A stretch of DNA of 64,000 bases. Source: Streptomyces lucensis JCM 4490 (GTDB lineage: Bacteria; Actinomycetota; Actinomycetes; Streptomycetales; Streptomycetaceae). The stretch covers positions 124,001 to 188,000 of the forward strand of contig NZ_BMUE01000005.1 of NCBI RefSeq assembly GCF_014650035.1, read 5' to 3'. This document shows, piece after piece, positions 1 through 8,435 of the stretch (within the stretch, counting starts at the first letter, position 1; the number at the start of each line of letters is the position of its first letter). Made by a program: the position numbers and the translations under genes. The notes under the pieces are model-generated. The model made no database searches. It had not been told where the DNA came from and worked only from the letters and a program-made list of their open reading frames with translations.

Positions 1-668
1 CGGTGCAGGCGCCGGTGCACGTCCCGGTGAACGTCTGCGGCAACACCGTGAACGTCGTCGGTCTGCTCAACCCGGCGGCCGGCAACAAGTGCGCCAATGA
101 CGACGGAGGTTCCGGGGGGCACGGCGGCACGGGCGGCCACACCGGTTCCGGCGGCTCGCACGCGGGCGGCCACACCGGCGGCTCGCCGGGCGTCGGCTCC
201 GGCAACACGGTGCAGGTGCCGGTCGACGTCCCGGTGAACGTCTGCGGCAACAGCGTGAACGTCATCGGCGCCGGGAACGCCGCCGTGGGCGACGACTGCG
301 CCAACGGCGGCGGTCACCACGGCCGGCCGCCGGGCGACGGACACGGCAACCCGCCGGGTGAACCGGGGCATCCAGGACAGCCGGGTCACCCGGGCACTCC
401 CGGTCACCCGGGCACTCCCGGTCACCCGGGCACTCCGGGTCATCCCGGGACCGGTACCCCGCCCGCCAAGGGCGGCCCCGCGACCCACGACTCGACCCAC
501 GGCTCCACCCGGGTCACGGCACACGACGGCGGCCCGGCCCGGCCCGTCGCCGCCGGCGAGCTCGCCCACACGGGCAGCGACGTGCCGCTGGGACTCGTGC
601 TGCCGGCCGGCGCGGGCGCGCTCCTCGCCGGCGCCGTCCTCTACCGCAAGGCGCGGGCCGCGGCGTAA
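1..668 (+). CDS. chpC: Long chaplin with two chaplin domains and LAxTG sortase signal (5' end outside window)
   Basis: Partial gene; its start lies before the window, and reading begins in frame at base 3. Chaplins are secreted hydrophobic proteins that coat aerial hyphae; long ones are anchored to the cell wall by sortase. Two chaplin repeats are visible, each with a VPVNVCGN core and a closing CAND/CANG, so each carries its Cys pair. They are joined by a Gly/His/Ser linker. A second Gly/Pro linker contains an 18-bp tandem repeat at 384-437. The C-terminus has LAHTG (561-575), a hydrophobic segment and an RKARAAA tail, which is the sortase layout. Assignment to chpC rather than chpA or chpB rests on the neighbourhood and is inferred. 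Confidence 0.85.
   Translation, partial: VQAPVHVPVNVCGNTVNVVGLLNPAAGNKCANDDGGSGGHGGTGGHTGSGGSHAGGHTGGSPGVGSGNTVQVPVDVPVNVCGNSVNVIGAGNAAVGDDCANGGGHHGRPPGDGHGNPPGEPGHPGQPGHPGTPGHPGTPGHPGTPGHPGTGTPPAKGGPATHDSTHGSTRVTAHDGGPARPVAAGELAHTGSDVPLGLVLPAGAGALLAGAVLYRKARAAA
384..437 (+). repeat. 18-bp tandem repeat in chaplin linker
   Basis: Three consecutive copies of GGTCACCCGGGCACTCCC (384, 402, 420; the last ends in G) encode GHPGTP hexapeptides, and a degenerate fourth copy starts at 438. This is a coding repeat in the wall-spanning linker and is likely to vary in copy number between strains. Confidence 0.85.
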
Positions 669-688
669 CGGCGCCACCGCCCGGCGGC

Positions 689-729
689 AACGGAACGGGC
701 CCTGCCATGCCGGCGGGGCCCGTTCCGTT
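689..729. terminator. Bidirectional hairpin terminator
   Basis: A perfect 14-bp stem (AACGGAACGGGCCC with its complement at 716-729) around a 13-nt loop sits between the converging chaplin and DUF5703 genes. There is no long T-run, as is usual in streptomycetes. Confidence 0.7.
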
Positions 730-742
730 CACACGGCCCGCG

Positions 743-931
743 TCACCACGTGGCACGCACCTGGCGGATGATCCGCCGGCGCAACCGCACCCTGCGGCTG
801 CCGTCGCGCAGCAGGCTCAGTCGGTCCAACTCCCAGTGTCCGTACTCGGCATGGTCCGTCAGCAGACGCGTCGCCTCCTTGCGGGACACCCCGCGAGGCA
901 CGTACACGTCGACAAATTCGTATTCCGGCAT
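743..931 (-). CDS. DUF5703 family small protein
   Basis: 62-residue basic protein beginning MPEYEFVDVYVPRGVSRKEA and ending in an Arg-rich RVRLRRRIIRQVRATW segment. The sequence (YGHWELDRLSLLRDG) fits the small actinobacterial family known as DUF5703; the function is unknown. It is divergent from the gene at 979 with only 47 bp between the starts, so the promoters are closely packed. It converges on the chaplin gene. No membrane segment or cysteine is present. The length is normal for the family as I know it. Confidence 0.7.
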   Translation of the reverse strand: MPEYEFVDVYVPRGVSRKEATRLLTDHAEYGHWELDRLSLLRDGSRRVRLRRRIIRQVRATW

Positions 932-965
932 CGCATCTATTGTGCGGGCTGGTGCCCGGTACGGA

Positions 966-971
966 TAGCGT
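966..971 (+). promoter_or_regulatory. Putative -10 box for a leaderless start at 979
   Basis: TAGCGT lies 7 nt before the ATG at 979, which would put the transcription start at or next to the start codon. No clear -35 is visible and no Shine-Dalgarno sequence precedes the ATG. Confidence 0.35.
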
Positions 972-978
972 CTGCACT

Positions 979-1719
979 ATGTCTGATGCTGCGCAGCCCA
1001 CCGCTGCCGAGGTACGCGCCGCCGCCGAGGCGGTCAAGACCGCGCTCGACCGTCACCTGGCGGCGGTAGAACGCAGGACGGGGGAGGACGACCAGGCCGT
1101 CTACGAGGCGTTCAACCAGCTGGCCGCGGCCGCCGAGGCGTACGACGAGCTGCTCTACGACCGCTACGACGAGGTCACGCCCTTCGAGATCCCCGGTGCG
1201 GAGGACACGCTGCCGCCGTACGCGGGACCCGAGGAGCCGCACGCGGTCAGCGTGCTGATCCGCCGCGACTACACCGTGGCGGAACCCCAGCGCCTGCGGG
1301 CCCAGGCCCAGCGGGTCGAGACGGCGGAGTACGAGGACGTCTCGGGCGCGGGCGACGGCGCCGCCGAGACGGTCCCCGGGGCGCTCGGCATCCTCTTCGG
1401 CGAGTTCGAACCGGACGAGATCGCCTCCCGGCACAAGGAGTTCGGCCTGGAGGAGGGCGACTCCACGCTCTGGGTCACCGCGTCGGACGAGGCCTCCGAG
1501 CCCGGGGAGTGGCTGGAGGCGCCGTTCGAGCACGCCGATCCGCAGCAGGTGGTGTGCCGCTTCGACGTCAGCGCGATGTTCGACGAGGACGACGCCGACG
1601 AGCCCGGTGGGCTCGACGGGCCCGACGAGGAGGACGACCTCGAATTCGTCGAGGAAGACGACGAGGCCGCCGACGAGGCCGATGACGAGGACCTGGAGCC
1701 GCTGAACAGCGAGAAGTGA
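979..1719 (+). CDS. Conserved acidic hypothetical protein
   Basis: 246 residues. I do not recognise a named domain. The N-terminal 60 residues are Ala/Glu-rich and predicted helical (AAEVRAAAEAVKTALDRHLA), followed by a mixed region with YDELLYDRYDEVTPFEIPG. The last 45 residues are an almost continuous Asp/Glu tail ending DLEPLNSEK. There is no signal peptide or membrane segment, so it is probably cytosolic. The start was chosen at ATG 979 because a TANNNT box sits 7 nt upstream; an in-frame GTG-like extension to 940 adds 13 unlikely residues. It is convergent with the RecD2-like gene across a hairpin. Confidence 0.7.
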   Translation: MSDAAQPTAAEVRAAAEAVKTALDRHLAAVERRTGEDDQAVYEAFNQLAAAAEAYDELLYDRYDEVTPFEIPGAEDTLPPYAGPEEPHAVSVLIRRDYTVAEPQRLRAQAQRVETAEYEDVSGAGDGAAETVPGALGILFGEFEPDEIASRHKEFGLEEGDSTLWVTASDEASEPGEWLEAPFEHADPQQVVCRFDVSAMFDEDDADEPGGLDGPDEEDDLEFVEEDDEAADEADDEDLEPLNSEK

Positions 1720-1726
1720 GGCGGGG

Positions 1727-1763
1727 AGCGGTGCCGTAGGCCCGGGGGCGGCACGGCACCGCT
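1727..1763. terminator. Bidirectional hairpin terminator
   Basis: A perfect 11-bp stem (AGCGGTGCCGT with its complement at 1753-1763) and a 15-nt loop lie between two converging genes. Confidence 0.65.
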
Positions 1764-1767
1764 ACCG

Positions 1768-4206
1768 TCAGCCGGCCGCCGTGGCCACCTGGGCCCGCAG
1801 CAGCGTCTGCAGCCGTGTCGTGCGGGGCTTGGCCGCGATCTCGGCGACCGCCCTCGGCAGCGCCTGCTCCACCCCGTGGACCACGGACAGGTGCCGTTCC
1901 GCCCGCCCGAACGCGGTGTACACCCAGGGCCTGCTGAGCGCCTGCGGGGCGTCGCCGGGCAGCACCACGACCGCCGCGGGCCAGCGGGCGCCCACCGCCT
2001 GGTGCGCGGTCAGCGCCCAGCCGTGCCGCACACAGCCCTCCACCCGCTCCTGCGGCACGACGACGGGAACGCCGGCGCAGGTCAGGTGCAAGCCGTCCGC
2101 GTCGGCCCGCACCACCGTCCCCGGCACCGACCGGCCGGGCGCGGGGGAGTAGGCGATCCGGTCTCCGGGGTCGAAGCCGCCGAAGCGGCCGGGGCCGGGG
2201 TTGAGGCGCTCCTTCAGGGTGGCGTTCAGGGCGCGGGTGCCCGCGGCACCGCCGTGACCCGGGGTGATCACCACGGTCTGCTCGGCCGGGATGCCGATCG
2301 CCCGCGGCACCGAGTCCGCGACCAGCTGCGCCGTGCGGTGCACGGCCTCGCCCGCATCCCGCACCGGGACGATGACGATCTCCTTGCCCGGTGCGTCCAC
2401 CTGGTTCAGCTCACCGACGGCGACACCGGAGACCAGCTCGCCGATCGGCCCTGGATCGGGCACGCGGGAAGCGGTCCGGGGGCAGACGCGGGCGGCGAGG
2501 AGGTCCGCGAAGACGCGGCCCGGCCCGGCCGACCACAGCACCGCCGGGTCACCGCTGAACACCAGCCGGGCTCCGTCGGGAAGCGACTCGGCCAGCATCG
2601 CGGCGCTCTCCACGTCCAGCTGGGGCGCGTCCAGCACGATCAGCAGATCGAGGTCCAGGGCCCCGTCCGCGTCCCGCCCGGGGCCCTCGGCGCCGGACAG
2701 GAGACCGGCGACCGTGCCCACACCGTGCTCCGCGGTCTCCGCCGGCTGCCCGCCGCCGAGCAGTGCCGCGAGGCGGTGCCGTCCGTCGGGCGTGTGGCAG
2801 GCGGCGAAGGCGCGCAGCCCGGCGGCGCGCGCGGCGGCGAGCAGCGCGGCCGGTTCGGCGCGGGCCGCCTCCCCGCCGGTGTGCAGCACCAGGCCGTGCC
2901 CGGCGACCGCCCGGGCCAGCTCGGCAGCACCGCCCGACAGCTCCCGCGCGGCCGCCTCCCAGGCCTGCCCGGCCCCTTCGGACAGCGAGCTCACCAGCCG
3001 GGCCAGGCCGTCGGCGAGGCTCTCCTCCGCGAGCGCGTACCGCTCCAGGCCCACCAGGACCCGGACCGGCCGCTCGGCGTCCCCGTCCTCCTCGGTGTCC
3101 CCGGTGTCCCCGGTGTCCCCGGTGTCCCCTGTGTCCCCGGTGTTCTCGGCGGCCTCCCGGGCGGCAGGGGCGCCGGTCTCGTCCAGCGCGTCCTGGAACA
3201 CCAGGGCCTCGCCCTCCGCGAGCGCGCTCTGCACCGCCGCGTCCGGGTCGGGCACGCCCTGCCGCCCCAGTGCCGCGGTGAGCGCCGGCAGTTCGAGCGC
3301 GGTGTGCCCCGCCACGGCGGCCTGCTCCAGCAGCCGGACCGTCATGGCCCGGCCCCGCCGCTCGTCGTCCGGCCCGCAGGCGGCGCCGAGCAGCGCCCGC
3401 GCGAAGCCGTCGGCCTGTTCGGGCCGCACGCCGCCGACCCGGAGCAACTGCCACGGATCGTCCCTGAGCGCGCTGTCGGCGCCCTCGCCCAGGGACACGG
3501 CCACCTGGAGGGCCAGGGCCTCGGGCGCGCCGCCCTCGACCAGCACCCGACGCACCGCCTCCACGGTGTGCGCCGCGGGTCCGCCGGGCCCGGCGGGGGC
3601 CTGGACCGGCCGCGGGCGCCGTGCGGGCTCCGGGGCCGGGCGGCGCGGGGCCGGCGCGGGCTCGGCGAAGACCGTCGCCGCCGGCTTAGCACCGCTCTCC
3701 ACGGCCCGTACCGCGGCCAGCAGGTCGGCGGCCGTGCCGCTGAGCTTGGCACCGCTCGCGATCGGGCCCTTCCGCTCGGCCTTGCGGCGTTCGATCCGCT
3801 CCCGCTCGACCCGCTGCGCGGCCAGCTCGGCCTCCGCCTCGGACGGACCGGCCGCATCCCCCTCGCCCGCCGCAGCGCCCCGCGCCGCACCGTCACCGTC
3901 ACCGTCGTCGCCGTCGTCGTCGCCCACGGTCTTCGCGGCAGCGCTTGCCGGACCGCCGTCACCGCCCGTGTCCTCGGCATCCCCGGTCCCGGCCGCCGCC
4001 TCCCGTGCCGTACCGCCGCCGTGCGCGCCCCCCGACTCCTCGGCGGCCTGCGCCGCACCGCCGCCGTCCTCGGCGCCCCGCGCCGCCCGCGCCGTGCCGT
4101 CGTCGCCCGCACGGCCTTCTTCGCCGGACGGCCGTGCTCCCGCGGCCTCCGGGGTGTCCGGCGTCCCCGGCCCGGCTTCCTCCGTGGTCTCCGGCTCCGT
4201 GCTCAC
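1768..4206 (-). CDS. RecD2-like helix-hairpin-helix protein with degenerate helicase motifs
   Basis: 812 residues. The first ~210 are low-complexity Ala/Gly/Glu/Asp. Residues ~215-300 match the helix-hairpin-helix DNA-binding region of RecD2 helicases, and the C-terminal half follows the RecD2 helicase core. The core looks dead: where a GTGKT P-loop is expected (~440) it reads VLHTGGEAARAEP; where DEAS is expected (~522) it reads LIVLDAPQLD; motif III reads GDPAVLW without Gln. The C-terminal strand with YTAFGRAERHL is kept. A (GDT)n run sits near residue 370. I infer a DNA-binding, non-ATPase role. The start overlaps the aldo/keto reductase stop by 4 nt, implying translational coupling. Confidence 0.65.
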   Translation of the reverse strand: MSTEPETTEEAGPGTPDTPEAAGARPSGEEGRAGDDGTARAARGAEDGGGAAQAAEESGGAHGGGTAREAAAGTGDAEDTGGDGGPASAAAKTVGDDDGDDGDGDGAARGAAAGEGDAAGPSEAEAELAAQRVERERIERRKAERKGPIASGAKLSGTAADLLAAVRAVESGAKPAATVFAEPAPAPRRPAPEPARRPRPVQAPAGPGGPAAHTVEAVRRVLVEGGAPEALALQVAVSLGEGADSALRDDPWQLLRVGGVRPEQADGFARALLGAACGPDDERRGRAMTVRLLEQAAVAGHTALELPALTAALGRQGVPDPDAAVQSALAEGEALVFQDALDETGAPAAREAAENTGDTGDTGDTGDTGDTEEDGDAERPVRVLVGLERYALAEESLADGLARLVSSLSEGAGQAWEAAARELSGGAAELARAVAGHGLVLHTGGEAARAEPAALLAAARAAGLRAFAACHTPDGRHRLAALLGGGQPAETAEHGVGTVAGLLSGAEGPGRDADGALDLDLLIVLDAPQLDVESAAMLAESLPDGARLVFSGDPAVLWSAGPGRVFADLLAARVCPRTASRVPDPGPIGELVSGVAVGELNQVDAPGKEIVIVPVRDAGEAVHRTAQLVADSVPRAIGIPAEQTVVITPGHGGAAGTRALNATLKERLNPGPGRFGGFDPGDRIAYSPAPGRSVPGTVVRADADGLHLTCAGVPVVVPQERVEGCVRHGWALTAHQAVGARWPAAVVVLPGDAPQALSRPWVYTAFGRAERHLSVVHGVEQALPRAVAEIAAKPRTTRLQTLLRAQVATAAG
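3093..3144 (-). repeat. 9-bp tandem repeat encoding (GDT)n
   Basis: About five near-identical ccccggtgt units in the + strand encode Gly-Asp-Thr repeats on the - strand inside the RecD2-like gene. The track lies between the HHH region and the degenerate core and is probably length-variable. Confidence 0.75.
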
Positions 4207-5186
4207 AGCGTGCTCCAGTCGTGATCGGGATAGCGGTGCACCGGCGCCGACACGTCGTCGAGCGCCCGGCAGATCTCGTCAGGAAGACTAAGGGCCTCCA
4301 CTGACAACGCCGCCGTGAGCTGCTGCGCGGTGCGCGCGCCGACGATCGGCGCGGCCACGCCCGGCCGGTCCCGGACCCAGGCGAGGGCCACCTGGAGCGG
4401 GGTGACCGCGAGCCCGTCGGCGGCCGTCGTCACCGCGTCCACGATGCGCGTCGCCGTGTCGTCCAGGTAGGGCTCGACGAACGGTGCCAGGTGCTCGGAG
4501 GCACCGCGCGAGTCGGCGGGAGTGGCGTGCCGGTACTTGCCGGTCAGCACGCCCCGGCCGAGCGGGGAGGAGGGCAGCAGGCCGACCCCGAGGTCGAGCG
4601 CGGCGGGCAGCACCTCGCGCTCCACGCCCCGCTGGAGCAGCGAGTACTCCATCTGCGTGCCGGCCAGCCGGGTGCGGGAACCCGGGGCGGCGAGCTGCCA
4701 GGTCGCCGCCTTCGCGAGCTGCCAGCCGCAGAAGTTGGAGACGCCCGCGTAGCGGGCACGTCCGCTGCTCACCGCCAGGTCGAGGGCCTGGAGCGACTCC
4801 TCCAGCGGGGTTCCGGGATCGTAGGCGTGGATCTGCCACAGGTCGACGTAGTCCGTGCCCAGCCGGGCCAGGGACGCGTCGAGCGCGGCGAGCAGATGGC
4901 CGCGGGAGCCGTCGAAGCGGCGGTCGGGGTCGGGCACGCTGCCCGCCTTCGTGGAGATGACCAGGTCCCGGCGCGGCACCAGGCCCTCGACGAGCTGCCC
5001 GAGCAGGTACTCCGCCCCTCCGTCGCCGTACACGTCCGCGGTGTCGACGAGGGTTCCGCCGGCCTCCCAGAACGCCTTCAGCATGTCCGCGGCGTCGTGC
5101 TCGTCGGTGTCCCGGCCCCAGGTGAGGGTGCCGAGTCCGATCCTGGACACGCGCAGGCCGGTACGGCCGAGATGCCTCTGCTCCAT
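4203..5186 (-). CDS. Aldo/keto reductase
   Basis: 327-residue NADPH-dependent oxidoreductase of the aldo/keto reductase superfamily (TIM barrel). The expected catalytic residues are visible: Asp51 and Tyr53 in VDTADVYGDGG, Lys80 in VISTKAG and His120 in DLWQIHAYDP. The C-terminal IVGARTAQQL supplies the usual cofactor-binding segment. The substrate cannot be deduced; many relatives act on small aldehydes or sugars. The start is ATG 5186 (MEQRHLGRTG), the conserved family N-terminus. It is the first gene of a two-gene unit with the RecD2-like protein and divergent from the LLM oxidoreductase. Confidence 0.88.
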   Translation of the reverse strand: MEQRHLGRTGLRVSRIGLGTLTWGRDTDEHDAADMLKAFWEAGGTLVDTADVYGDGGAEYLLGQLVEGLVPRRDLVISTKAGSVPDPDRRFDGSRGHLLAALDASLARLGTDYVDLWQIHAYDPGTPLEESLQALDLAVSSGRARYAGVSNFCGWQLAKAATWQLAAPGSRTRLAGTQMEYSLLQRGVEREVLPAALDLGVGLLPSSPLGRGVLTGKYRHATPADSRGASEHLAPFVEPYLDDTATRIVDAVTTAADGLAVTPLQVALAWVRDRPGVAAPIVGARTAQQLTAALSVEALSLPDEICRALDDVSAPVHRYPDHDWSTL

Positions 5187-5313
5187 GCGGGCGAGATTAC
5201 TGGCCGGACCAGGTGCGGTGGGTTGCCTGTGGACAACGGCGTCTGCCGCCCCGCGCCGCCCCGCGCTAAGGTCACCGCCAACGGACGTTACTCATCGGTA
5301 AGGGGAATCGCGC

Positions 5314-6369
5314 ATGCAGCTCGGGATCAACCTCGGCTACTGGGGTGCCGGAATGGACGGGGACAATCTGGCCGTGGCCCAGGAGGCCGACCGGCTGGGC
5401 TACTCCGTGTGCTGGGCCGCCGAGGCGTACGGCTCCGACGCGGCCACGGTGCTCAGCTGGGTCGCGGCGCAGACCGAGCGCATCGACGTCGGCTCGGCCA
5501 TCTTCCAGATCCCGGCCCGCCAGCCCGCGATGACCGCGATGACCGCGGCCACGCTGGACTCGCTGTCCGGCGGCCGCTTCCGGCTCGGCCTCGGCGTCTC
5601 CGGTCCGCAGGTCTCCGAGGGCTGGTACGGCGTCAAGTTCGACAAGCCGCTGGCCCGCACCCGCGAGTACGTGGAGATCGTGCGCCGCGCGATGACCCGG
5701 GAGCGGCTGACGTACGAGGGCGAGCACTGGACGCTGCCGCTGCCCGGCGGCCCGGGCAAGCCGATCAAGCTCACCGTGCACCCCCAGCGCGAGCACATCC
5801 CGCTGTACATCGCCGCGATCGGCCCCAGGAACCTCGAGCAGACCGGCGAGATCGCCGACGGCGCCCTGCTGATCTTCCCGGCCGCCGAACACCTGGAGGA
5901 CACCACCCTCAAGTACCTGCGCGCGGGCCGGGAGAAGGCCGGCAAGACCCTCGACGGCTTCGACGTGTGCCCGACCCTGCCGCTCGCCGTCGGCGAGGAC
6001 AAGGACGTGGCCCGCCTCGCGGACACCTTCCGCCCCTACACCGCGCTGTACGTCGGCGGGATGGGCAGCGCCAAGCAGAACTTCTACAACCAGCTCGCGC
6101 AGCGCATGGGATACGCGAAGGAGGCCGCCGAGATCCAGCAGAAGTACCTGTCCGGGGACAAGCAGGGCGCCGCCGCCGCGGTCCCGCAGGACCTCATCGA
6201 CAAGACCGCGCTGCTGGGATCCGTCGACCGCATCGCCGACCGGATGAAGGCCTACGCCGCCGCCGGGGTCACCACCCTCAGCCTCGCCCCCGCCGGCTTC
6301 ACGCTCGACGAGCGGATCGCCTCCCTGCGGGCGGGCACCGAGGCACTGGAGCGCGCCGGGCTCGCCTAG
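5314..6369 (+). CDS. LLM-class F420-dependent oxidoreductase
   Basis: 351 residues with the luciferase-like monooxygenase TIM barrel: MQLGINLGYWG at the N-terminus, LGLGVSGPQ in the middle and a C-terminal half containing DRIADRMKAYAAAGVTTLSL. In actinomycetes most such proteins use coenzyme F420, though FMN use cannot be excluded. The substrate is unknown. ATG 5314 follows an AAGGGGA ribosome site. A TAAGGT box at 5267-5272 could be the -10. Stand-alone gene, divergent from the aldo/keto reductase and followed by a hairpin. Confidence 0.85.
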   Translation: MQLGINLGYWGAGMDGDNLAVAQEADRLGYSVCWAAEAYGSDAATVLSWVAAQTERIDVGSAIFQIPARQPAMTAMTAATLDSLSGGRFRLGLGVSGPQVSEGWYGVKFDKPLARTREYVEIVRRAMTRERLTYEGEHWTLPLPGGPGKPIKLTVHPQREHIPLYIAAIGPRNLEQTGEIADGALLIFPAAEHLEDTTLKYLRAGREKAGKTLDGFDVCPTLPLAVGEDKDVARLADTFRPYTALYVGGMGSAKQNFYNQLAQRMGYAKEAAEIQQKYLSGDKQGAAAAVPQDLIDKTALLGSVDRIADRMKAYAAAGVTTLSLAPAGFTLDERIASLRAGTEALERAGLA

Positions 6370-6399
6370 GCGTAAGCGCATTCCAGGAGGACGTTTCCG

Positions 6400-6440
6400 C
6401 GGCCGTGGTGGGGGCTCGGGGGTCTTCCCCGCCACGGCCG
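6400..6440 (+). terminator. Hairpin terminator after LLM oxidoreductase
   Basis: CGGCCGTGG pairs with CCACGGCCG, extended by a GGGG/CCCC run with a single mismatch, with a GC-rich loop. It lies 30 nt past the stop codon. Confidence 0.55.
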
Positions 6441-6584
6441 TCACCGGGAACAACGCGCCCGGTGCCGCGCGGTTACGACCCCGGTGCTCCTTCTTCCGGC
6501 CGAATCGGCCGACACCCTTGTTGCGGCTCCCTTGTGCCCGCATTTGACTCGTTCTGCGCGGGGTCGAGCAGAGAGGTGTCCGCC

Positions 6585-7373
6585 ATGCTTTCGGCCAGGA
6601 GTCTGTTCCAGGAGATCATCGACGACGACGAGGCCTTCCGGCTCTTCTGCTCCATCGCCGCCGCCGGGGAGTCCCAGGGCGGTTGGGAGAACGCACGCAT
6701 CGCCGCGCTGGTGCCGCCGGGCGAACGCGCGCTCGCGCCCAAGATCGCCCGCCACGGAGCGGACGAGGACAAGCACGGCCGCATCTTCACCGCGCTGCTG
6801 CGGAAGCGCGGGCTCACCCCGGTCCCCGTCCCGCCGGAGACCGACTACACCATGCTCCTGGAACGCCTCGGCATCGGCCTCGCCCACGACAGGCTCCGCC
6901 GCGACGAACCGCTCACCGAGCACGACATCATCGTCTACCTCGCGCACAGCAGGGTCACCGAACAGCGTGCCGCCGAGCAGATGCGGCTGCTCCTCAGGCA
7001 CTTCGCCGGCCACCCCGAACTCGGCAGGGCCGTCCGCCGGATCTCGGACGACGAGGACAACCACCTCGCCTACACCCACGAGGAGCTGCTCCGCCTCGCC
7101 GCCGCCGGGCACGGCCGGCTGATCCAGCGCACCCTGCGCGCGTGCGCGCTCGCCGAGATCCGCGTCCACCGGGACGTCAGCCTGGCGGTGACGGCCCGCA
7201 TGGGCCGCATCCTCGGCTGGCCGAAGGCCAGATCGGCACTGCTCGCCGCCGGCATCCACGCCGTGTACGCCGGTGAACGCCTCGCCGGCTGGCGCCGCAT
7301 GGTCAGCCTCAGCATGCCCGCACGCCGCAACGCCCTCGGCGGACCCGCCACGACGGCCCCCGAGTTCGTCTAG
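6585..7373 (+). CDS. Ferritin-like domain protein
   Basis: 262 residues, mostly helical. The four-helix ferritin-like fold is suggested by spaced metal-ligand motifs: ADEDKHGRIF, HSRVTEQRAAEQM and SDDEDNHLAYTHEELL. Such proteins can be di-iron oxidases or metal stores; the reaction is unknown here. The open frame extends far upstream, but ATG 6585 (MLSARSLFQEII) is taken because it follows GAGAGG and starts the conserved domain. It converges on corA with only 4 bp between the stops. No close partner gene is visible. Confidence 0.75.
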   Translation: MLSARSLFQEIIDDDEAFRLFCSIAAAGESQGGWENARIAALVPPGERALAPKIARHGADEDKHGRIFTALLRKRGLTPVPVPPETDYTMLLERLGIGLAHDRLRRDEPLTEHDIIVYLAHSRVTEQRAAEQMRLLLRHFAGHPELGRAVRRISDDEDNHLAYTHEELLRLAAAGHGRLIQRTLRACALAEIRVHRDVSLAVTARMGRILGWPKARSALLAAGIHAVYAGERLAGWRRMVSLSMPARRNALGGPATTAPEFV

Positions 7374-7377
7374 GCGG

Positions 7378-8382
7378 TCACATCCAGCCGCGCCGCTTGA
7401 ACAGGCGGTAGAGCAGTACTTCCAGAACCGCCATCGCCGCGATCACCGCCGGGTACGACCACAGCCAGTGCAGCTCCGGCATGTGGTCGAAGTTCATGCC
7501 GTAGATCCCCGCGAGCATCGTGGGGACCGCCGCCATCGCCGCCCACGCGGAGATCTTCCGCATGTCGTCGTTCTGCCGCACGCTCATCTGCGCGAGGTGG
7601 GCCGACAGGATGTCCGACACCAGCCGGTCCAGGGCCTCCACGGACTCGTTCACGCGCGCGAGGTGGTCGCTCACGTCGCGGAAGAAGGGTCGCGCCTTGT
7701 CGTCGACGAACGGCACCCCGCCGCCGAGCGCGCCTGGGCCGGCCAGCCGCGTCATCGGCAGCGTCAGCGGCCCGGTGGCCCGGCGGAACTCCAGCACCTG
7801 GCGCTTGAAGGTGTAGATGCGCGACGCGGTGTTGCGCGAGCCGCCGGTGTCCGGCTGGAACACCTCCGCCTCCAGCTCCTCCAGATCGGTCTGCAGCTCC
7901 GTCGCCACCTCCAGGTAGTGGTCGACGACCGCGTCGGAGATCGCGTACAGCACCGAGGTCGGACCCTTGTCCAGCATCTCGGGCTCCTGCTCCAGCCGGC
8001 GCCGCACCGACGCCAGCGGCGAGCCCTCGCCGTGGCGGACGGTCACCACGAAGCAGTCCCCGATGAAGATCATGATCTCGCCGGTCGAGACGGTGTCGCC
8101 GGCCGGCTCGTACACCACCGGCTTGAGCACCAGGAACAGCGAGTCGTCGTACACCTCCAGCTTGGGCCGCTGATGTGCCTTGAGCGCGTCCTCCACGGCC
8201 AGCGGATGCAGCCCGAACTCCCTGGTGACCAGGTCGAACTCCCGCTCCGAGGGCTCGTGCAGCCCGATCCACGCGAAGCCGCCCGCCGCCCGGGCCTCGT
8301 CGAGCGCGTCGGACAGGTCCTCCGGGCCCTCGGTACGGAGCCCGTGCCGGTAGATGGCGCAGTCCACGATCACGCGGAGCAT
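7378..8382 (-). CDS. corA: CorA-type magnesium/cobalt transporter
   Basis: 334 residues. The N-terminal two-thirds is the cytosolic CorA funnel (long helices, ALKAHQRPKLEVYDDSLFLVL). The C-terminus has two membrane segments with the GMN selectivity signature in GIYGMNF, followed by PELHW and a second helix ending KRRGWM. CorA forms pentameric channels for Mg2+ and, less efficiently, Co2+. No M-box or other riboswitch is evident; the start is 53 bp from the divergent phosphatase start. Confidence 0.92.
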   Translation of the reverse strand: MLRVIVDCAIYRHGLRTEGPEDLSDALDEARAAGGFAWIGLHEPSEREFDLVTREFGLHPLAVEDALKAHQRPKLEVYDDSLFLVLKPVVYEPAGDTVSTGEIMIFIGDCFVVTVRHGEGSPLASVRRRLEQEPEMLDKGPTSVLYAISDAVVDHYLEVATELQTDLEELEAEVFQPDTGGSRNTASRIYTFKRQVLEFRRATGPLTLPMTRLAGPGALGGGVPFVDDKARPFFRDVSDHLARVNESVEALDRLVSDILSAHLAQMSVRQNDDMRKISAWAAMAAVPTMLAGIYGMNFDHMPELHWLWSYPAVIAAMAVLEVLLYRLFKRRGWM

Positions 8383-8423
8383 CCTCCCTTCCGCCCGCCC
8401 ACCGCCGCACGCCGGTGAGCACC

Positions 8424-8429
8424 TACCCT
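8424..8429 (+). promoter_or_regulatory. Putative -10 box for a leaderless start at 8436
   Basis: TACCCT lies 6 nt before ATG 8436, placing the likely transcription start on the start codon. No -35 and no ribosome site are visible. Confidence 0.4.
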
Positions 8430-8435
8430 TGCCGC

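Noticed and set aside
384-437. CRISPR-like direct repeats
   Set aside because: The 18-bp units are contiguous, without spacers, and encode a Gly-His-Pro-Gly-Thr-Pro linker. The (GDT)n track at 3093-3144 is rejected for the same reason.
1876-4224. Long open frame antisense to the RecD2-like gene
   Set aside because: It is a product of high GC third-position bias: low-complexity Arg/Gly/Pro protein with no family resemblance.
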